Source: Bombyx mori (lineage: Eukaryota; Arthropoda; Insecta; Lepidoptera; Bombycidae). Taken from it: 64,000 nucleotides of DNA. The DNA is taken from assembly GCF_030269925.1 (NCBI RefSeq), contig NC_085112.1, positions 15,005,501-15,069,500 of the forward strand. The letters are read 5' to 3'. The notes beneath the pieces are model-generated. The model searched no databases and had not been told where the DNA came from. It saw only the letters and a list, made by a program, of their open reading frames with translations. Positions 1 through 10,819 of this stretch are shown piece after piece (positions within the stretch are counted from its first letter, which is position 1; each line of letters begins with the position of its first letter). A program made the translations under genes and the position numbers.

Positions 1-212
1 TGAGCACGTTTTTTGTTTGCAAATTGTGTCGATTCTACATTAGCCGAAGGAACTTCGTTCCTACCTGGTGTCCCACGACACCACATTTTTTTTATTATGA
101 CTTTTATTGATAAAAATAAAAATAATCGCAAGGGTCAACCACTCCGCAGTGCAATGGAGCAGCCTCGCCCTGGGGGAACCGCCCGCATGATCACTGTATC
201 CCCTACGCCAGG

Positions 213-280
213 TTTCAAACCGAAACGCATTACTGCTTCATGGCAAAAATAGACAAGGTTGTGGTACCTACCACCAGTAA
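213..280 (-). repeat. Bm1 SINE fragment
   Basis: The minus strand matches the middle of the Bm1 body (CTTCACGGC-like and ACCACCAGTAA blocks on +). The stretch that normally lies between the GGTACC block and the ACCACCAGTAA block is missing, so this copy is internally deleted. Confidence 0.6.
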
Positions 281-352
281 TATATCATATGATCAATTAG
301 AGAAACCAAATTTCGCGATTCCCATAAATACACAAACATAATCTGGCAATCT

Positions 353-614
353 TTACTGGTGGTAGGACCTCTTGTGAGTCCGCACGGGTAGGTACCACCG
401 CCCCGCCTATTTCTGCCGTGAAGCAGTAATGCGTTTCGGTTTGAAGGGTGGGGCAGCCGTTGTGACTATACTGAGACCTTAGAACTATATCTCAAGGTGT
501 GTGGCGCATTTACGTTGTAGATGTCTATGGGCTCCAGTAACCACTTAACACCAGGTGGGCTGTGAGCTCGTCCACACATCTAAGCAATAAAAAAAAAAAA
601 AAAAAAAAAAAAAA
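353..614 (+). repeat. Bm1 SINE, head missing
   Basis: It starts at TTACTGGTGGTAGGACC, runs through the conserved Bm1 body and ends with TAAGCAATAAAA and an A run of about 26. The tRNA-like head is missing, which is the usual 5' truncation. Confidence 0.85.
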
Positions 615-974
615 CCCGGCAGACTAGCCAATTGTGCTTGAGTGTATAACCCGGCGAGCAGGCACTTAATGGAGCAATTTAATTTTCTCAAAACAGCTCC
701 GAAAGCTATTGTTATGTAATTTTTGTTGTCTGCCAAGGAGACTGCCAAATTCTTTGATATTCGCTGTCGTCTCATTTTAAGCTGGACTACCTAATGTTAG
801 CGTTTATTTTTTTATTAACATTCAGCTTAAATGTGATACGTTGCAATTTCTTTTTTATCGAATCCGTGAACATAATTCGTTGATGATATACAATCGTAGT
901 CACTTAGGCCTTTGCAGGAGAACCGAAATAACAACCATATCCCGAAGAACTGCTAAGCTGGAGTGCTAGTGAAC
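615..974. other. no gene recognised
   Basis: This stretch is AT-rich sequence between a SINE and a LINE tail. I see no coding exon or familiar repeat in it. Confidence 0.5.
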
Positions 975-1175
975 GAAATGAATCTCTGGAATTCGTTGCC
1001 ATCAGCGGTCTTTCCCAACAACTGCGACATTGGGTTATTCAAGAAAAGAGCATATTCTTACCTGAAGGGTAGGCAACGCACTGGCGTCGCTGGTGACCGT
1101 GGGCGGCGGTGAATCACTTACCATCAGGTGACCCGTCTTGCTCGTTTGCCTCTTAGCTGTTATAAAAAAAAAAAA
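975..1175 (+). mobile_element. LINE 3' end, divergent relative of element B
   Basis: An open frame reads LWNSLPSAVFPN, then LFKKRAYSYLKGRQR, and ends GDRGRR-stop near 1111. This parallels the C terminus of the element B polymerase at 27190-27330 (LWNELPSTVFPE, FFKRGLWRVLSGRQR). A short 3' UTR and an A run at about 1164-1175 follow. It is a 5'-truncated copy of a related but diverged LINE. Confidence 0.7.
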
Positions 1176-1371
1176 TTACTTACTGAAGATTTACTAAAAT
1201 GGGACATCATATTTATTTATTTAACTTAATACACAGAAGTACAATGACGGACTTAACGCCTGAGGAATTCTCTACCAGTCAACCAAGGGCTGTGTAGAGA
1301 ATCCTGTGGTAGGTGCATAGCTTAATGTGAAAATAACCAAACTGATAATAATACTTCAAACACATACACGG

Positions 1372-1389
1372 TATATATATATATATATA
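1372..1389. repeat. (AT)n microsatellite
   Basis: A simple AT dinucleotide run of about 18 bases. Confidence 0.9.
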
Positions 1390-1473
1390 ATCATATACAA
1401 CAAAGTACACAATATTATGATGATGATAATATCATGATAATAATATAATAATATTTAATGTTAATCTACCCTT

Positions 1474-1560
1474 CAAAGCGAAACGCATCATTGTTTGGCT
1501 GCAGAATTGTGATGGCGGGACCTACCAATGTGGACTCACCATAGGTTCTACAACCAATAA
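1474..1560 (-). repeat. degenerate Bm1 SINE fragment
   Basis: It shows a decayed match to the Bm1 body (AAGCGAAACGCATCA, then GGACCTACCA and GGACTCACCATAGG). It looks older than the other copies. Confidence 0.45.
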
Positions 1561-1589
1561 ATCTCAGTTGATGATCGCTGTACGCTGGT

Positions 1590-1800
1590 ATCCTCCTTGC
1601 GTCGATTATTCTCAATGCTGAGGGTCGTGGCCTCTTCTAACAACTTTCTCCTGTATTATCCTGCGTCATTCCTGCCTATCCTCGGCTGTGTGGATAGCAA
1701 CGTGGACTGAAGTATTGAGAGTGGAGCTTATCTGGTCCGAGCAGCGCATTCTGTCTCTGGGCCTTCTTCCGCATACCTTGCCTGTTACGACTGACGTCAC
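1590..1800 (-). mobile_element. RTE-like LINE 3' fragment
   Basis: The minus strand encodes GKVCGRRPRDRMRCSDQI followed by LNTSVHVAIHTAEDRQEW. This matches the C-terminal end of RTE-like reverse transcriptases in insects (G+..GRR.RGR...RW.D.I...A.DR..W). Only the terminal part is present. Sequence beyond about 1800 encodes short unrecognised frames. Confidence 0.6.
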
Positions 1801-2985
1801 TTGATCTAGAGTCTGTATATTAAATGAGGCTTTCTTGGGAAAGGACATATGGTGGGGTCCCACGTCCTTCCAGGGCAGTGCTTTTGGAAGAGATTTAATT
1901 CTTCGAGGCCGCTGAAGCCTTGTTTGGGTTAGGGTGTTTAACCGCCTCCCGACATTCGGCGTTGACGGTTTTACGGTGGAAAGGTTGAACTTCAACCCAA
2001 CCCTCCTCTATTCTCAAGGAGGCACGCTGGTATAAACCTCGGAAAATATTATCGTACATTCTGCCGTGAATCCCCTTAATGCTTTTTAGCACACTCACGG
2101 CAAAAATGTTGTTACTCTAGGCCAACGACCTCAAGGGAGATCTAGCAATTAACATCCTTCAGCCGTTAGTCATAAGATCTCCATTCATCATTAACAATAA
2201 ATAACGACCACTTCGCAAGTAACCACAATTATATCCAGAATCACTGAGTGCTTTAATTAGATTCCATCGCCCAAAAACATAACAAAAGTTTAAGCTCTTT
2301 CAAGAAATACTGTTGAACAATCATAACACTTCCTTACACAGATAATTCTAACGAGATATCGTCGAACATTCCAGTAAACATTCTAGAATCGATTATGGAT
2401 ATTACAGATTTTAAAACTAACATGTAACAGAACTATAAAAAAATAAAATAATAGAACAACACTGAATTTATTTATTCATACAGAGACCCAAATTCTAAAG
2501 TCACTTTGGACGTGTTCGACGAAACCGCCAATTGGTTGACAAGTTCAGTTGGTCAGACTGGTAGACCCACGTCTGGTCACCAGTAGCAATAAGATACTTT
2601 TCTCCGAACAATAACCACAAACCAACGACGACACAAACTTTCTATTTAATTAAGTTTTCTAAATCAAAATCACAAAGAAATAAAGCAACAGGAATGAAAT
2701 TTCATAAAATATTCAAGTTAAAGGGAATGTGTTTATGTTGGGCTCGCTCGCTTGTTTCATTCGTACATGTAAAATATTAATTCATTTCTTCAACGCCGCC
2801 AACCATGTGTGAATAGTGTTGCGATAGTAATTTATCGATAAATCATAACGATTATGGAGCTTATTGCCCAACGACTCAATCAAGATCTAGAAACTCTATT
2901 GATAGGACCATCAGAAAAGAATGAATAAAGAAGGCATTGTTCAATTAAAAATCAAAGCAGTAAGGACCATCACCCTACTTTCCCA
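1801..2985. other. no gene recognised; short minus-strand frame of 67 codons at 1895-2098
   Basis: The minus-strand frame at 1895-2098 starts MSVLKSIKGIHG and resembles nothing I know. It overlaps another short minus-strand frame and has no convincing splice context. The rest is AT-rich intergenic or intronic sequence. Confidence 0.35.
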
Positions 2986-2989
2986 TTTC

Positions 2990-3385
2990 CCTACCTAATC
3001 CTCGGTGGCCTAACGGGCTATTCCAACTACGCGCAGATCGGTTGGTGAGCTTACGCGCTCAACCTGACAGAATTCCTAGCACTAACCTTAGCCAGAGCAG
3101 TGGTTTGCTGAATCTACCAGAAGGAGATCCGGCGAGAAACTCAGTAGATTATTTCTGTGGGCTAGTGTTCACGTCGAACTCTTCGTTAGAATCGATAAGT
3201 TCGACGAAGACGGTGACCGATGAAGAGCCTAAAAGCAATGAAAGCGGACCCAGAGGATCCAACAAGACATGTTTTGGGCGAAGGCGGCTTTACGTTGCCC
3301 CATCACCTGGGTCAGATATGTAATTAGCATCAGCCACGATAAGAGGATAATCGTGTCGCGCCGCTTTATCACAGTAGTGTTCTGA
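2990..3385 (-). mobile_element. 3' end of a Jockey-like (element C-related) LINE, decayed
   Basis: It contains GAGAAACTCAG, TTCGACGA..ACGGTGACCG and GATAAGAGGATAATCGTG blocks in the same order as the element C2 3' region at 22600-22870. It therefore covers the 3' UTR and the end of ORF2 in minus orientation. Mutations make it non-coding. Confidence 0.65.
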
Positions 3386-3991
3386 CGCTTTTTTTATCAT
3401 ACTTACATATCAGTAGGAGGGGATTATTTCCATAATTTTTACCATCACTGACCTTTGATACTGACCACTCATTAGTGATAGTCAGACTTAGACAGTATGA
3501 AGGTTATTAGAAAGAAAAAAAAACCAAATTGTGAATAAGGATTCTGAAACATAAACATTCAATTCAAATCATGACTACAAACGAACACCACCGACACCGA
3601 CAATAAATTCAAAGTCGACTCACTCTGTGCATCGACAAACAGTTCGCATCCTTATTTTAATTGTAAATTTCTCGTCGAGGAGCATTAGTATTTAATTAAA
3701 AGTTGTCTCACGGCCGAGGCTGTATGCGGTTGACGCAGAGTTTCATAAAATCACGGAGCGTTACCGGCGAGCGAGTTTGTCTTATTCACTTGCGTGTTTA
3801 TTGTTCTGTAGCTCGTTTTTAATGTGATCACGTCGTTTCGGGTATATCTTAGGAAGATTCGTGGTTCCATTCGGGACATTATTTCATATTTAAAGTATTC
3901 AAAATTCAAAATAATTCATACATACAGAATCAGGAGATACAGGATCTCTCAACAGGGACTTCCGAATTTTGACAACTGATAATGGCCATCT

Positions 3992-4182
3992 TGTTACTGG
4001 AGCCCGTAGACATCCACAACGTGAATGCGCCACCCACCTTGAGATATAAGTTCTAAGTCCTCAGTATAGTTACAACGGCTGCCCCGCCCTTTAAACCGAA
4101 ACGCATTACTGCTTCACGGCAGAAACAGGCAGGGTAGTGGTACCTACCCGTGCAGACTCACAAGAGGTCCTGCCACCAGTAA
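3992..4182 (-). repeat. Bm1 SINE, partial
   Basis: Bm1 body in minus orientation from GTTACTGGAGCCCG to CCACCAGTAA. The A-tail end and the tRNA head are both absent. Confidence 0.8.
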
Positions 4183-4204
4183 AAATTAGTTGTCATTTAC
4201 ATAT

Positions 4205-4370
4205 TTTTCCCTACCTATTCTAGTAACCTCGAAGAGTAGATTCGCCAAACGAGTAGGTTGATATTGCTAACACTAGCCCTAGCAAGAGCAGTGCTTCGCA
4301 GAATCTACCACCGGATCAGAAACGCGACCCACTGAGAAGATTCGGCGAAAAACTTAGTAAGCTCATTTAC
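4205..4370 (-). mobile_element. Jockey-like LINE 3' UTR fragment
   Basis: It shares AACACTAGCCCTAGCAAGAG, GCTTCGCAGAATCTACCACC and GACCCACTGAGAAG blocks with the LINE fragments at 38941 and 40447. Only the 3' UTR is present. Confidence 0.6.
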
Positions 4371-4513
4371 ATGCTTTAATTACTAATGCTTAAAGTTTTT
4401 CAACTCTTAAACTTTAAAATATCTATCTCTAAACAATAGAACCCACATCCAAGCACGATTTAAAAGAAATTACTAAAATTGATAATAATACGTAACTAAT
4501 CGTTATTTAATTA

Positions 4514-4804
4514 CTAGCTGACCCGGCAGACTTCGTAGTGCCTCAATCGATAAATAAAAGACCTAAACTTTTGTATAAAATAAACTTAAAACAAACAAAA
4601 GGAATCCGTCCGAAGGGGGACACATCAAAGGAAAAACAAAATTGTTATTTTTATTTAATTCCGAGCTTTTAGCATATTTATCTACCTTTTAAACCTTCTC
4701 TAGATTTCCACAAATAATTCAAGACCAAAATTAACCAAATCGCTCCAGCCGCTCTTGAGTTTAAGCGAGACTAACGAACAGCAATTAATTTTTATATATA
4801 TAGA
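4514..4804 (-). mobile_element. Helitron-like non-autonomous element (GACCCGGCAGACTTCG family)
   Basis: On the minus strand it begins TCTATATATATAAAAATTAA and ends TGCCGGGTCAGCTAG. It is flanked by A at the 5' side and T at the 3' side, as for Helitron insertion between A and T. It has no open reading frame. Related copies lie at 19374, 45986 and 63348. Confidence 0.7.
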
Positions 4805-5059
4805 TATAAATTGAAGAGACATTCTGAGGTAATAGGTAAAATAGCAATTACAAATTAGTAAAAGTGTAGATATTGTTCATGACTGCCAATTAATATTTTC
4901 AATTAAGTGTTGTTAATTTACTAAGCAGTTAATTAGTCATCAATTGGTTTTCAATAAAGGTTTTATGGATTGCAAAAATCGGTAATAAATACTGTCGTCT
5001 ATTATAACATTTCATAACATTTATTTATGTTAGATTTTATTGTTTTTATGTGCTGTTGA

Positions 5060-5313
5060 TAGTGAGCCTTTTGAGCCCGCATGAATAGGTACTACCACTT
5101 TGCCTATTTCTGCCGTTAATTAGCAATACGTTTCGATTTGAAGGGTTCGGCAGTTCTTGTACTGTAAAAACTGAGACTTAGAACTCATGTCTGAAGGTGG
5201 GTGGCGGCATCAAAGTTGTTGATGTCCATGGGCTCCGGTGACCACTTAACAGACGTGGGCCGCGAGCTAGTCCACGTTTGTAAAGTAGTAGCTGTGTAGT
5301 AGTAAGCAATAAT
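5060..5313 (+). repeat. Bm1 SINE, diverged
   Basis: It carries the Bm1 body from AGTGAGCC to AAGCAATAAT, with many substitutions and a short insertion before the tail. It is an older copy. Confidence 0.75.
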
Positions 5314-5819
5314 TTTTTTTAACACACATTCATTTAGGACTCTTATATGTATTATTTATTATATATCTTAAAAAATTCTACAGAGATATTATATAGTATA
5401 GAATTCTAATTTCTTCGAAAAAAATGTATTAAATCCAATATACCTATACACTCATCCAAGTCGGAGTTATTAAGATTAAAAAAAAAATTTATGCATGCAA
5501 AATTGCTTTTTTGTCCATAATGATTCCTATAAATTCTTAGAAATAACATACTAAAAATTAATATAGTTAATATGTAAGCAAAATTTTGATATCGTCGGCA
5601 TCATCACGTCCCAAATTTAGCTTCAACTTGCTATTTATTACCAGTACTTATAATAAAAAAAAATATATATATTTACATTCTTTTTAACATTTCCAACTCG
5701 TCATATAGCTCTCGTGGTGATATTCTGAAGAGTAATTCACCCTTATTTGTAGTTCTTTATTCATTTACATTCTATTACAACCCACCATTATCAGCTAATG
5801 TATCTTTCTTTATCTTTAA
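5314..5819. other. AT-rich sequence, nothing recognised
   Basis: I see no coding frame or repeat family in this stretch. Confidence 0.5.
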
Positions 5820-6032
5820 CTAGCGACCCGCCCTCGCTTCGCTTCGGAAACTGTAATTTATTATTGATTTCTCCACTATTTAATGGATGTTATTATACAT
5901 ATAAACCTTCCTCTTCAATCACTCTATCTATTAAAAAAACCGCATCAAAATCCGTTGCGTAGTTTTAAAGATTTAAGCATACATAGGGATATAGGGACAG
6001 AGAAAGCGACTTTGTTTTATACTATGTCGTGA
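5820..6032 (-). mobile_element. Helitron-like non-autonomous element (GAGGGCGGGTCGCTAG family)
   Basis: On the minus strand the 3' end is GAAGCGAGGGCGGGTCGCTAG followed by T. The 5' part includes ACATAGTATAAAACAAAGTC. The 3' end is shared with the element at 6863-7179, but the interior differs. Confidence 0.6.
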
Positions 6033-6382
6033 AGACAGTTGTTTACCAATTTTTTTACTTCTAAAAGCATTAAAGTCCTATGTACTTTCATTACCTATTT
6101 CTTTGAAACGATACGAAAGTATTAACATTCGGATCTTGTAGGACCCGAGCATTATTTTCTCGTGCTGCGAAATTGCCTATAGGGGACACCGGGATGAACA
6201 GACTAAGTGGGTATATACACAGTCAGGAACTTCAGAGGAATAGAATGTCATCTCTCTAAAAAATTTACTCATTAAGTTTTAATAATAATATGTATATACT
6301 TTTCAAGTGACCAGAATTCATAGATGTAAGTACAACTTAAACAAAAAAAACACGTGTGGCACTCGGGGACTGCCGCGGTAAA

Positions 6383-6757
6383 GCTATTCCATAGCATTTT
6401 TTATCAACTTATGCAATTATAATTAGACAATAATAATTTAATATTAAAACCATAATAAAATAAGACCACGCTATATTTATAAACATTAACAAAAGCAAAA
6501 CATTAACTGTCCCCTTCACACTCATAAGCTAAACCGCGCGAGAGAGAGATGGGCAGACGGGCAGACTTTTCACGATGCGCGTGCAGTGCGACGTCACGCC
6601 ACGCGTTTATTCACAAACACTACATAAGCGCAACGTGTTGAATGCAAGCTACATGGTAGGCGGAGTGGGGGTGTTAGGTTTTATTTTCGTTACGGTATTT
6701 CTTGATTTGGTCGCCGCACTCAAAGCCCGCGATAAAAGCTATGCAATAGCTTAAAAT
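6383..6757. mobile_element. MITE-like element with imperfect terminal inverted repeats
   Basis: The left end AAGCTATTCCATAGC is nearly the reverse complement of the right end GCTATGCAATAGCTT, and both continue into a TTTTTATC/GATAAAA block. The interior is non-coding, with a GC-rich patch around 6560-6620. I could not settle the target duplication. Confidence 0.5.
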
Positions 6758-6862
6758 GTTAAAAGCCGGCATTAGGCTTCCAATCTAAGATCCAGTCTAA
6801 GATGTAGCTGGAGTTTAGGTCTACTATAAAATACTGCTTCACGAAGTAATCAAAAAACGTAA

Positions 6863-7179
6863 TCTATGCATATAAATAAAATTGGAGTGTCTGTTTTTTA
6901 GTATATACGGTACATACACCAAAATAATTTTTTTTACAATTTTTGTCTGTCTGTTTGTCTGTTTGTTCCGGCTAATCTCTGGAATGGCTGTACCAATTTT
7001 GACGAGACTTTCACTGATAGGTAGCTGATGATATAAGGAGTAACTTAGGCTACTTTTTTTAGATTAGTTTCGTACCGCGGCTTCACCCGCGGTACGACAA
7101 TAACCACGGTAACATCGCGAGACTCAGCTATCAATAATAAAATTTAATGTTCCGAAGCGAAGCGAGGGCGGGTCGCTAG
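6863..7179 (+). mobile_element. Helitron-like non-autonomous element
   Basis: It starts TCTATGCATATAAATAAAAT after an A and ends GGGCGGGTCGCTAG before a T. Near the 3' end it carries a perfect hairpin, GTACCGCGG-6 nt-CCGCGGTAC, at about 7072-7096. It has no coding capacity. Confidence 0.7.
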
Positions 7180-7300
7180 TTGTATATAAATTACCAAGTG
7201 ATCATATAATTTCAACATTATCTGACATAATTAACCTAAAATATGTTCAGCGGTGCTCATTATTAAAGATAGCCTCAGTATTTTTTTGGAAATGCGGTCT

Positions 7301-7562
7301 CTTATAATAATAAATATTTACTAACAATCACGCCACGTTAATTGGTCCCGTGCTAAGTTCGTAAAGAACTTGTGTTACAGGTACCAGATAACAGAAATAA
7401 ATGTAAGATTTTTATTATACACACACATATATTTCATATACATCCATAACCCTGGAAAACACATTTTATATTTATCATACAAATGTCCTTCCCTTGGCGG
7501 GATTCGAACCCGCGACCCTCTTGTGTAGTGACCATGTCACTTACCACTACACCAGACGGCCG
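7301..7562 (-). repeat. second tRNA-derived SINE family
   Basis: The minus strand starts GGCCGTCTGGTGTAGTGGTA (A box) and has GGTTCGAATCCC (B box). It then runs into a non-tRNA body that ends near GTAAATATTTATTATTA. The acceptor-stem ends cannot pair (GGCCGTC against CCAAGGG), so it is not a functional tRNA gene. Sequence and body differ from Bm1. Confidence 0.7.
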
Positions 7563-7875
7563 TTAAATTATCTCTTATGGCATTACCAATATTTAGTTTA
7601 ATCAAACATCAAGACTATTGATCCCACAGTCGCTCAGCGTCCATTCGTCTCTGTTCTGCGCTGGTGCATTCCATTGTCGGACTCCGACTGCAGCGTGATC
7701 TTTTCAAAATTATCCAATCTAGGTCATCCGATACTTTTTGGCTCCGATAAAACAAATATATTCTATTTGCTTTACAATCACGTATATCCGATCTATCTGA
7801 AGCAAACGAATAAAACGGATTATTTAAGGACTAATCAAGAATCACATTGTGATCATCATACATTAAAATACTGTG

Positions 7876-8124
7876 TTTTTATTTTTTATTGCTTAGATGG
7901 GTGGACGAGCTCATAGCCCACCTGGTGTTAAGTGGTAACTGGAGCCCATAGACATCTACAACGTACATGCGCTACCCACCTTGAGCTATAAGTTCTGAGG
8001 TCTCAGTATAGTTACAATGGCTGCCCCACCCTTCAAACCAAAACGCATTACTGCTTCACGCCAGAAATAGGCAAGGTGGTGGTACCTACGTGTGCGGACT
8101 CCCAAGAAGTCCTACCACCAGTAA
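7876..8124 (-). repeat. Bm1 SINE, head missing
   Basis: T-rich tail complement, then TTGCTTAGATGGGTGGACGA through to CCACCAGTAA. This is the complete Bm1 body in minus orientation without the tRNA head. Confidence 0.88.
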
Positions 8125-8520
8125 TAATCATGAGATCTTGTGTTTCGATCCAAAATTGCGCCAAAAAATAACACATTTTTTATTTTTTTATAGTACAGTG
8201 TATAGGTGCTTTAACTCAACGAAATTTAAAAAAAGATCAATGCCTAATAATCTAATATCGAATGAATTGCCTGTAAATTCGAGTGGCACGTGCCTCGAAT
8301 GTAGTTTAGGCCTCCGGTGGGCAGCTTCTCTGAAAGGCTGTCTCTCAACACCGCAGTCTGGAGTTTTCACAATCATTGAAAGTATTATTACGCTGTTTAA
8401 GACCTTTATTGCGCGGTTCCAATAAGAATAACATTGCCAATTGGTATATTTCCTCTTGATAAGTTTATGTTGTTTTTTTTAACTTACAGTATCGTTTAAA
8501 TCACATTTGTAATATAAATT
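8125..8520. other. no gene recognised
   Basis: It holds overlapping short frames on both strands (8090-8425 and 8188-8376), with no homology I recognise and no splice context. Confidence 0.4.
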
Positions 8521-8714
8521 TTGTATTGCTTAGATGGGAGGACGAGCTCACAGCCCATCTGGTGTTAAGTGGTTACTAGGGCCCATAGACATCTACAACG
8601 TAAGTGCCGCCTTGAGATGTGAGTTCCGAGGTCTCAGTATAGTTACAACGGCTGACCCACCCTTCAAACCGAAACGCATCACTGATTCACGGCAGAAATA
8701 GGCGGGGTGGTAGT
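8521..8714 (-). repeat. Bm1 SINE, partial
   Basis: Bm1 tail and body in minus orientation, stopping at GGCGGGGTGGTAGTA. It is shorter than its neighbours. Confidence 0.85.
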
Positions 8715-9137
8715 ATTTTGATCGTATTTTTGTATATATTGGGCAAACGGTAAGGCGAAAGAAATCGCTGACAGGAATAAATCTCTAAGTCGATTGTGTT
8801 CGTTTTACAGATGACGACTTTTTAAATACTAAATTTGTGTTTTTATTTTATTAATATAACATTTACGTTACAGGGAGGGACTATTTCTGTTTCTTATTTT
8901 AGTGGTTCTTTTATCACATCGGTTTTTGGTTCTATGATATGCATTATACATTCCACTAGAATTTTTACTTTTAAATACCGAAGTGATAAGAATATCACAT
9001 TAGTTTTTCACGCCGTTGTCTGTCTGTGAGCATGGTTATTTGTAAGATTTTAGTGCGTGAATTCACTGGTGCCCAGTATTTTGTATCTCCTGGTCTGAGA
9101 GATAAATGACCGCGACTGGATAATCAGTAGTAGAACA

Positions 9138-9306
9138 GGCATCTACAACGTAAATGCGCCACCCACCTTGAGATATAAGTTCTAAGGTCTCAAGTATAGT
9201 TACAACGGCTGCCCCACCCTTCAAACCGCATTACTGCTTCACCGCAAAAATAGGCAGGGTGGTGGTACCCACCCGCGCGGACACACAAGAGGTCCTACCA
9301 CCAGTG
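9138..9306 (-). repeat. Bm1 SINE, partial
   Basis: Bm1 body from CATCTACAACGTAAATGCGC to CCACCAGTGA. It lacks both the A-tail end and the head. Confidence 0.82.
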
Positions 9307-9447
9307 ATTGTTAATGTATATGATTTTAAGGTGCGTGTGGAATAAATAAGTGCTTCCTATACTGCAGTTTGACTTCAATCCGCAACGACGACAGTTGAGA
9401 ACATATTTCCTAAAGGCTTTCTATTTACCGACCTTCTTCTTCATCAG

Positions 9448-9615
9448 GACGCCTCTAAACTCCTCAGGTAGTTCACCGGCCGAAAGTATCTCATACGGTA
9501 AAAAGGTCAATATTCAAGAAGTCCCATACTTCGCATTCTAGCACACATGCGGTGCAGCAATACTCTCTCCAATCTGGATAATTACTTCGGCTCGTTGTGC
9601 TAGAAATGATACTAT
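9448..9615 (+). CDS. serine protease homologue, exon with the N-terminal half of the domain (catalytic His position)
   Basis: This is the first recognisable exon of an S1-family (chymotrypsin-like) gene, likely a secreted extracellular protein. After an acceptor (CTTCTTCTTCATCAG) it encodes ISYGKKVNIQEVPYFAF, matching the IVGG...I..VPY start of the mature domain. It then encodes CGAAILSP and IITSARC, matching CGGSLIS and LTAAHC. The catalytic His57 position is Arg (SARC), and the residues before ISYG are ES rather than a basic activation site. Cys42 and Cys58 are present. The exon ends at a strong donor GTAAGT (9616) in phase 2, which fits the next exon at 19021. An in-frame TAG lies at 9539-9541, directly before HTCG. 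Either the gene is a pseudogene, or the exon starts at 9542 with this TAG as its acceptor. The signal-peptide exon was not found upstream. Confidence 0.78.
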
Positions 9616-9637
9616 GTAAGTTTTCTGTGTGTGTGTG

Positions 9638-9889
9638 TTTTTTTTTGCTTAGATGGGTGGACCAGCTGGTGTTACCACAGCCCACCTGGCGTTAAGTGAT
9701 TACCGGATCCCATAGACATCTATAAACGTAAATGCGCCACCCACCTTGAGATATAAGTCCTAAGGTCTCAGTATAGTTACAACGGCTGCCCCACCCTTCA
9801 AACCGAAACGCATTACTGCTTCACGGCAGAAATAGGCAGGGTGGTGGTACCATCCCGTGCGGATTCACAAAAAATCCTACCACCAGTAA
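9638..9889 (-). repeat. Bm1 SINE in the protease homologue intron
   Basis: Complete Bm1 body in minus orientation with a small local duplication (AGCTGGTGTTACC) near its tail end. It begins only 22 bases after the exon end at 9615. Confidence 0.87.
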
Positions 9890-10211
9890 AGAGTGTTTGT
9901 TTTTACACGTGTGTGTATACGTCGTTATTCCTTCATCAATGGAATTTGTATTATCAATTAATTCCGTCAGATACTTTAAATAACAAAATAAGACCGGTGT
10001 TAATGAGGGATTGTTTTGCTTTCGTCCATGCACAAAATTAAATTTATTTCACTGTTTAATCATATTCATTAAATACGTTCATTATTTACTACAATGTACA
10101 TATATACATATTGAATATGATTTTTATTGCCTTATTATCGTATAATTTTGCACATAGATAGATAAAGAAGCCTTTCTTGACAACCTAAATTCATATTTAG
10201 GTACATACTGT

Positions 10212-10582
10212 GAAGTCGTCGTGGCCTAAAGGATAAGACGTCCGGTGCATTCGTATGTAGCGATGTACCGATGTTCGAATCCCGCAGGCGGGTACCAATT
10301 TTTCTAATGAAATACGTACTTAACTGGTGGTAGGGTTCTGTGTAGAAGCCCGCCCGGGTTGGTACCACCGTCCTGTCTATTTCTGCCGCAAAACAGTAAT
10401 ACTGTGTTCCGGTCTGAAGGACAGGATAGCCGGTGTAACATACATAAGGCTGCTCATCCAGGCCAGGATAGGCAGCGCATCTGAGTCTCTGATGTAATTT
10501 GGATGTCTATGGGCGACGGTTATCATTTCCCATCAGAAGAGCCGTAAGCTCGTCTGCCTATCGAAAGCAATAAAAAAAAAAA
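10212..10582 (+). repeat. full-length SINE, Bm1-like variant with a LINE-B-type tail
   Basis: It has the Bm1 tRNA-like head (GTCGTGGCCTAAAGGATAAG, GTTCGAATCCCGC) and the ACTGGTGGTAGG block. The middle differs from Bm1, and the tail reads ATGGGCGACGG..., CGTCTGCCTA, AAGCAATAAAA. Those tail words match LINE B (27320-27380) better than ordinary Bm1. Confidence 0.75.
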
Positions 10583-10796
10583 GGGTTGGTACCACCGCCC
10601 TGCCTATTTCTGCCGTGAAGCAGTAATACGTTTCGGTTTGAAGGGTAGGGCAGCCGTTGTAACTATACTGAGATCTTAGAACTTATATCTCAAGGTGGGT
10701 GGCGCATTAACGTTGTAGATGTCTATGAGCTTCAGTAACCACTTAACACCAGGTGAGCTGTGAGCTCGTCCACTCATCTAAGAAAAAGAAAAAAAA
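10583..10796 (+). repeat. Bm1 SINE, 5'-truncated, in tandem with the previous SINE
   Basis: It starts directly at the A run of the upstream SINE with GGGTTGGTACCACC and continues to a mixed A-rich tail (AAGAAAAAGAAAAAAAA). Two SINEs in the same orientation are thus joined head to tail. Confidence 0.85.
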
Positions 10797-10819
10797 TACT
10801 CTTAATTTAATTTGTCTAA

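Noticed and set aside
8835..9029. Possible upstream exon (ITFTLQGGTISVSYFSGS)
   Set aside because: An acceptor-like TTACGTTACAG precedes it, but the peptide shows no signal sequence or protease motif and the frame ends in a stop without a donor.
10212..10310. tRNA gene (A box and B box)
   Set aside because: The same head occurs at 17832, 48780, 57500, 59291, 60145 and 62100, always followed by the Bm1 linker and body, so it is a SINE head and not a tRNA gene.
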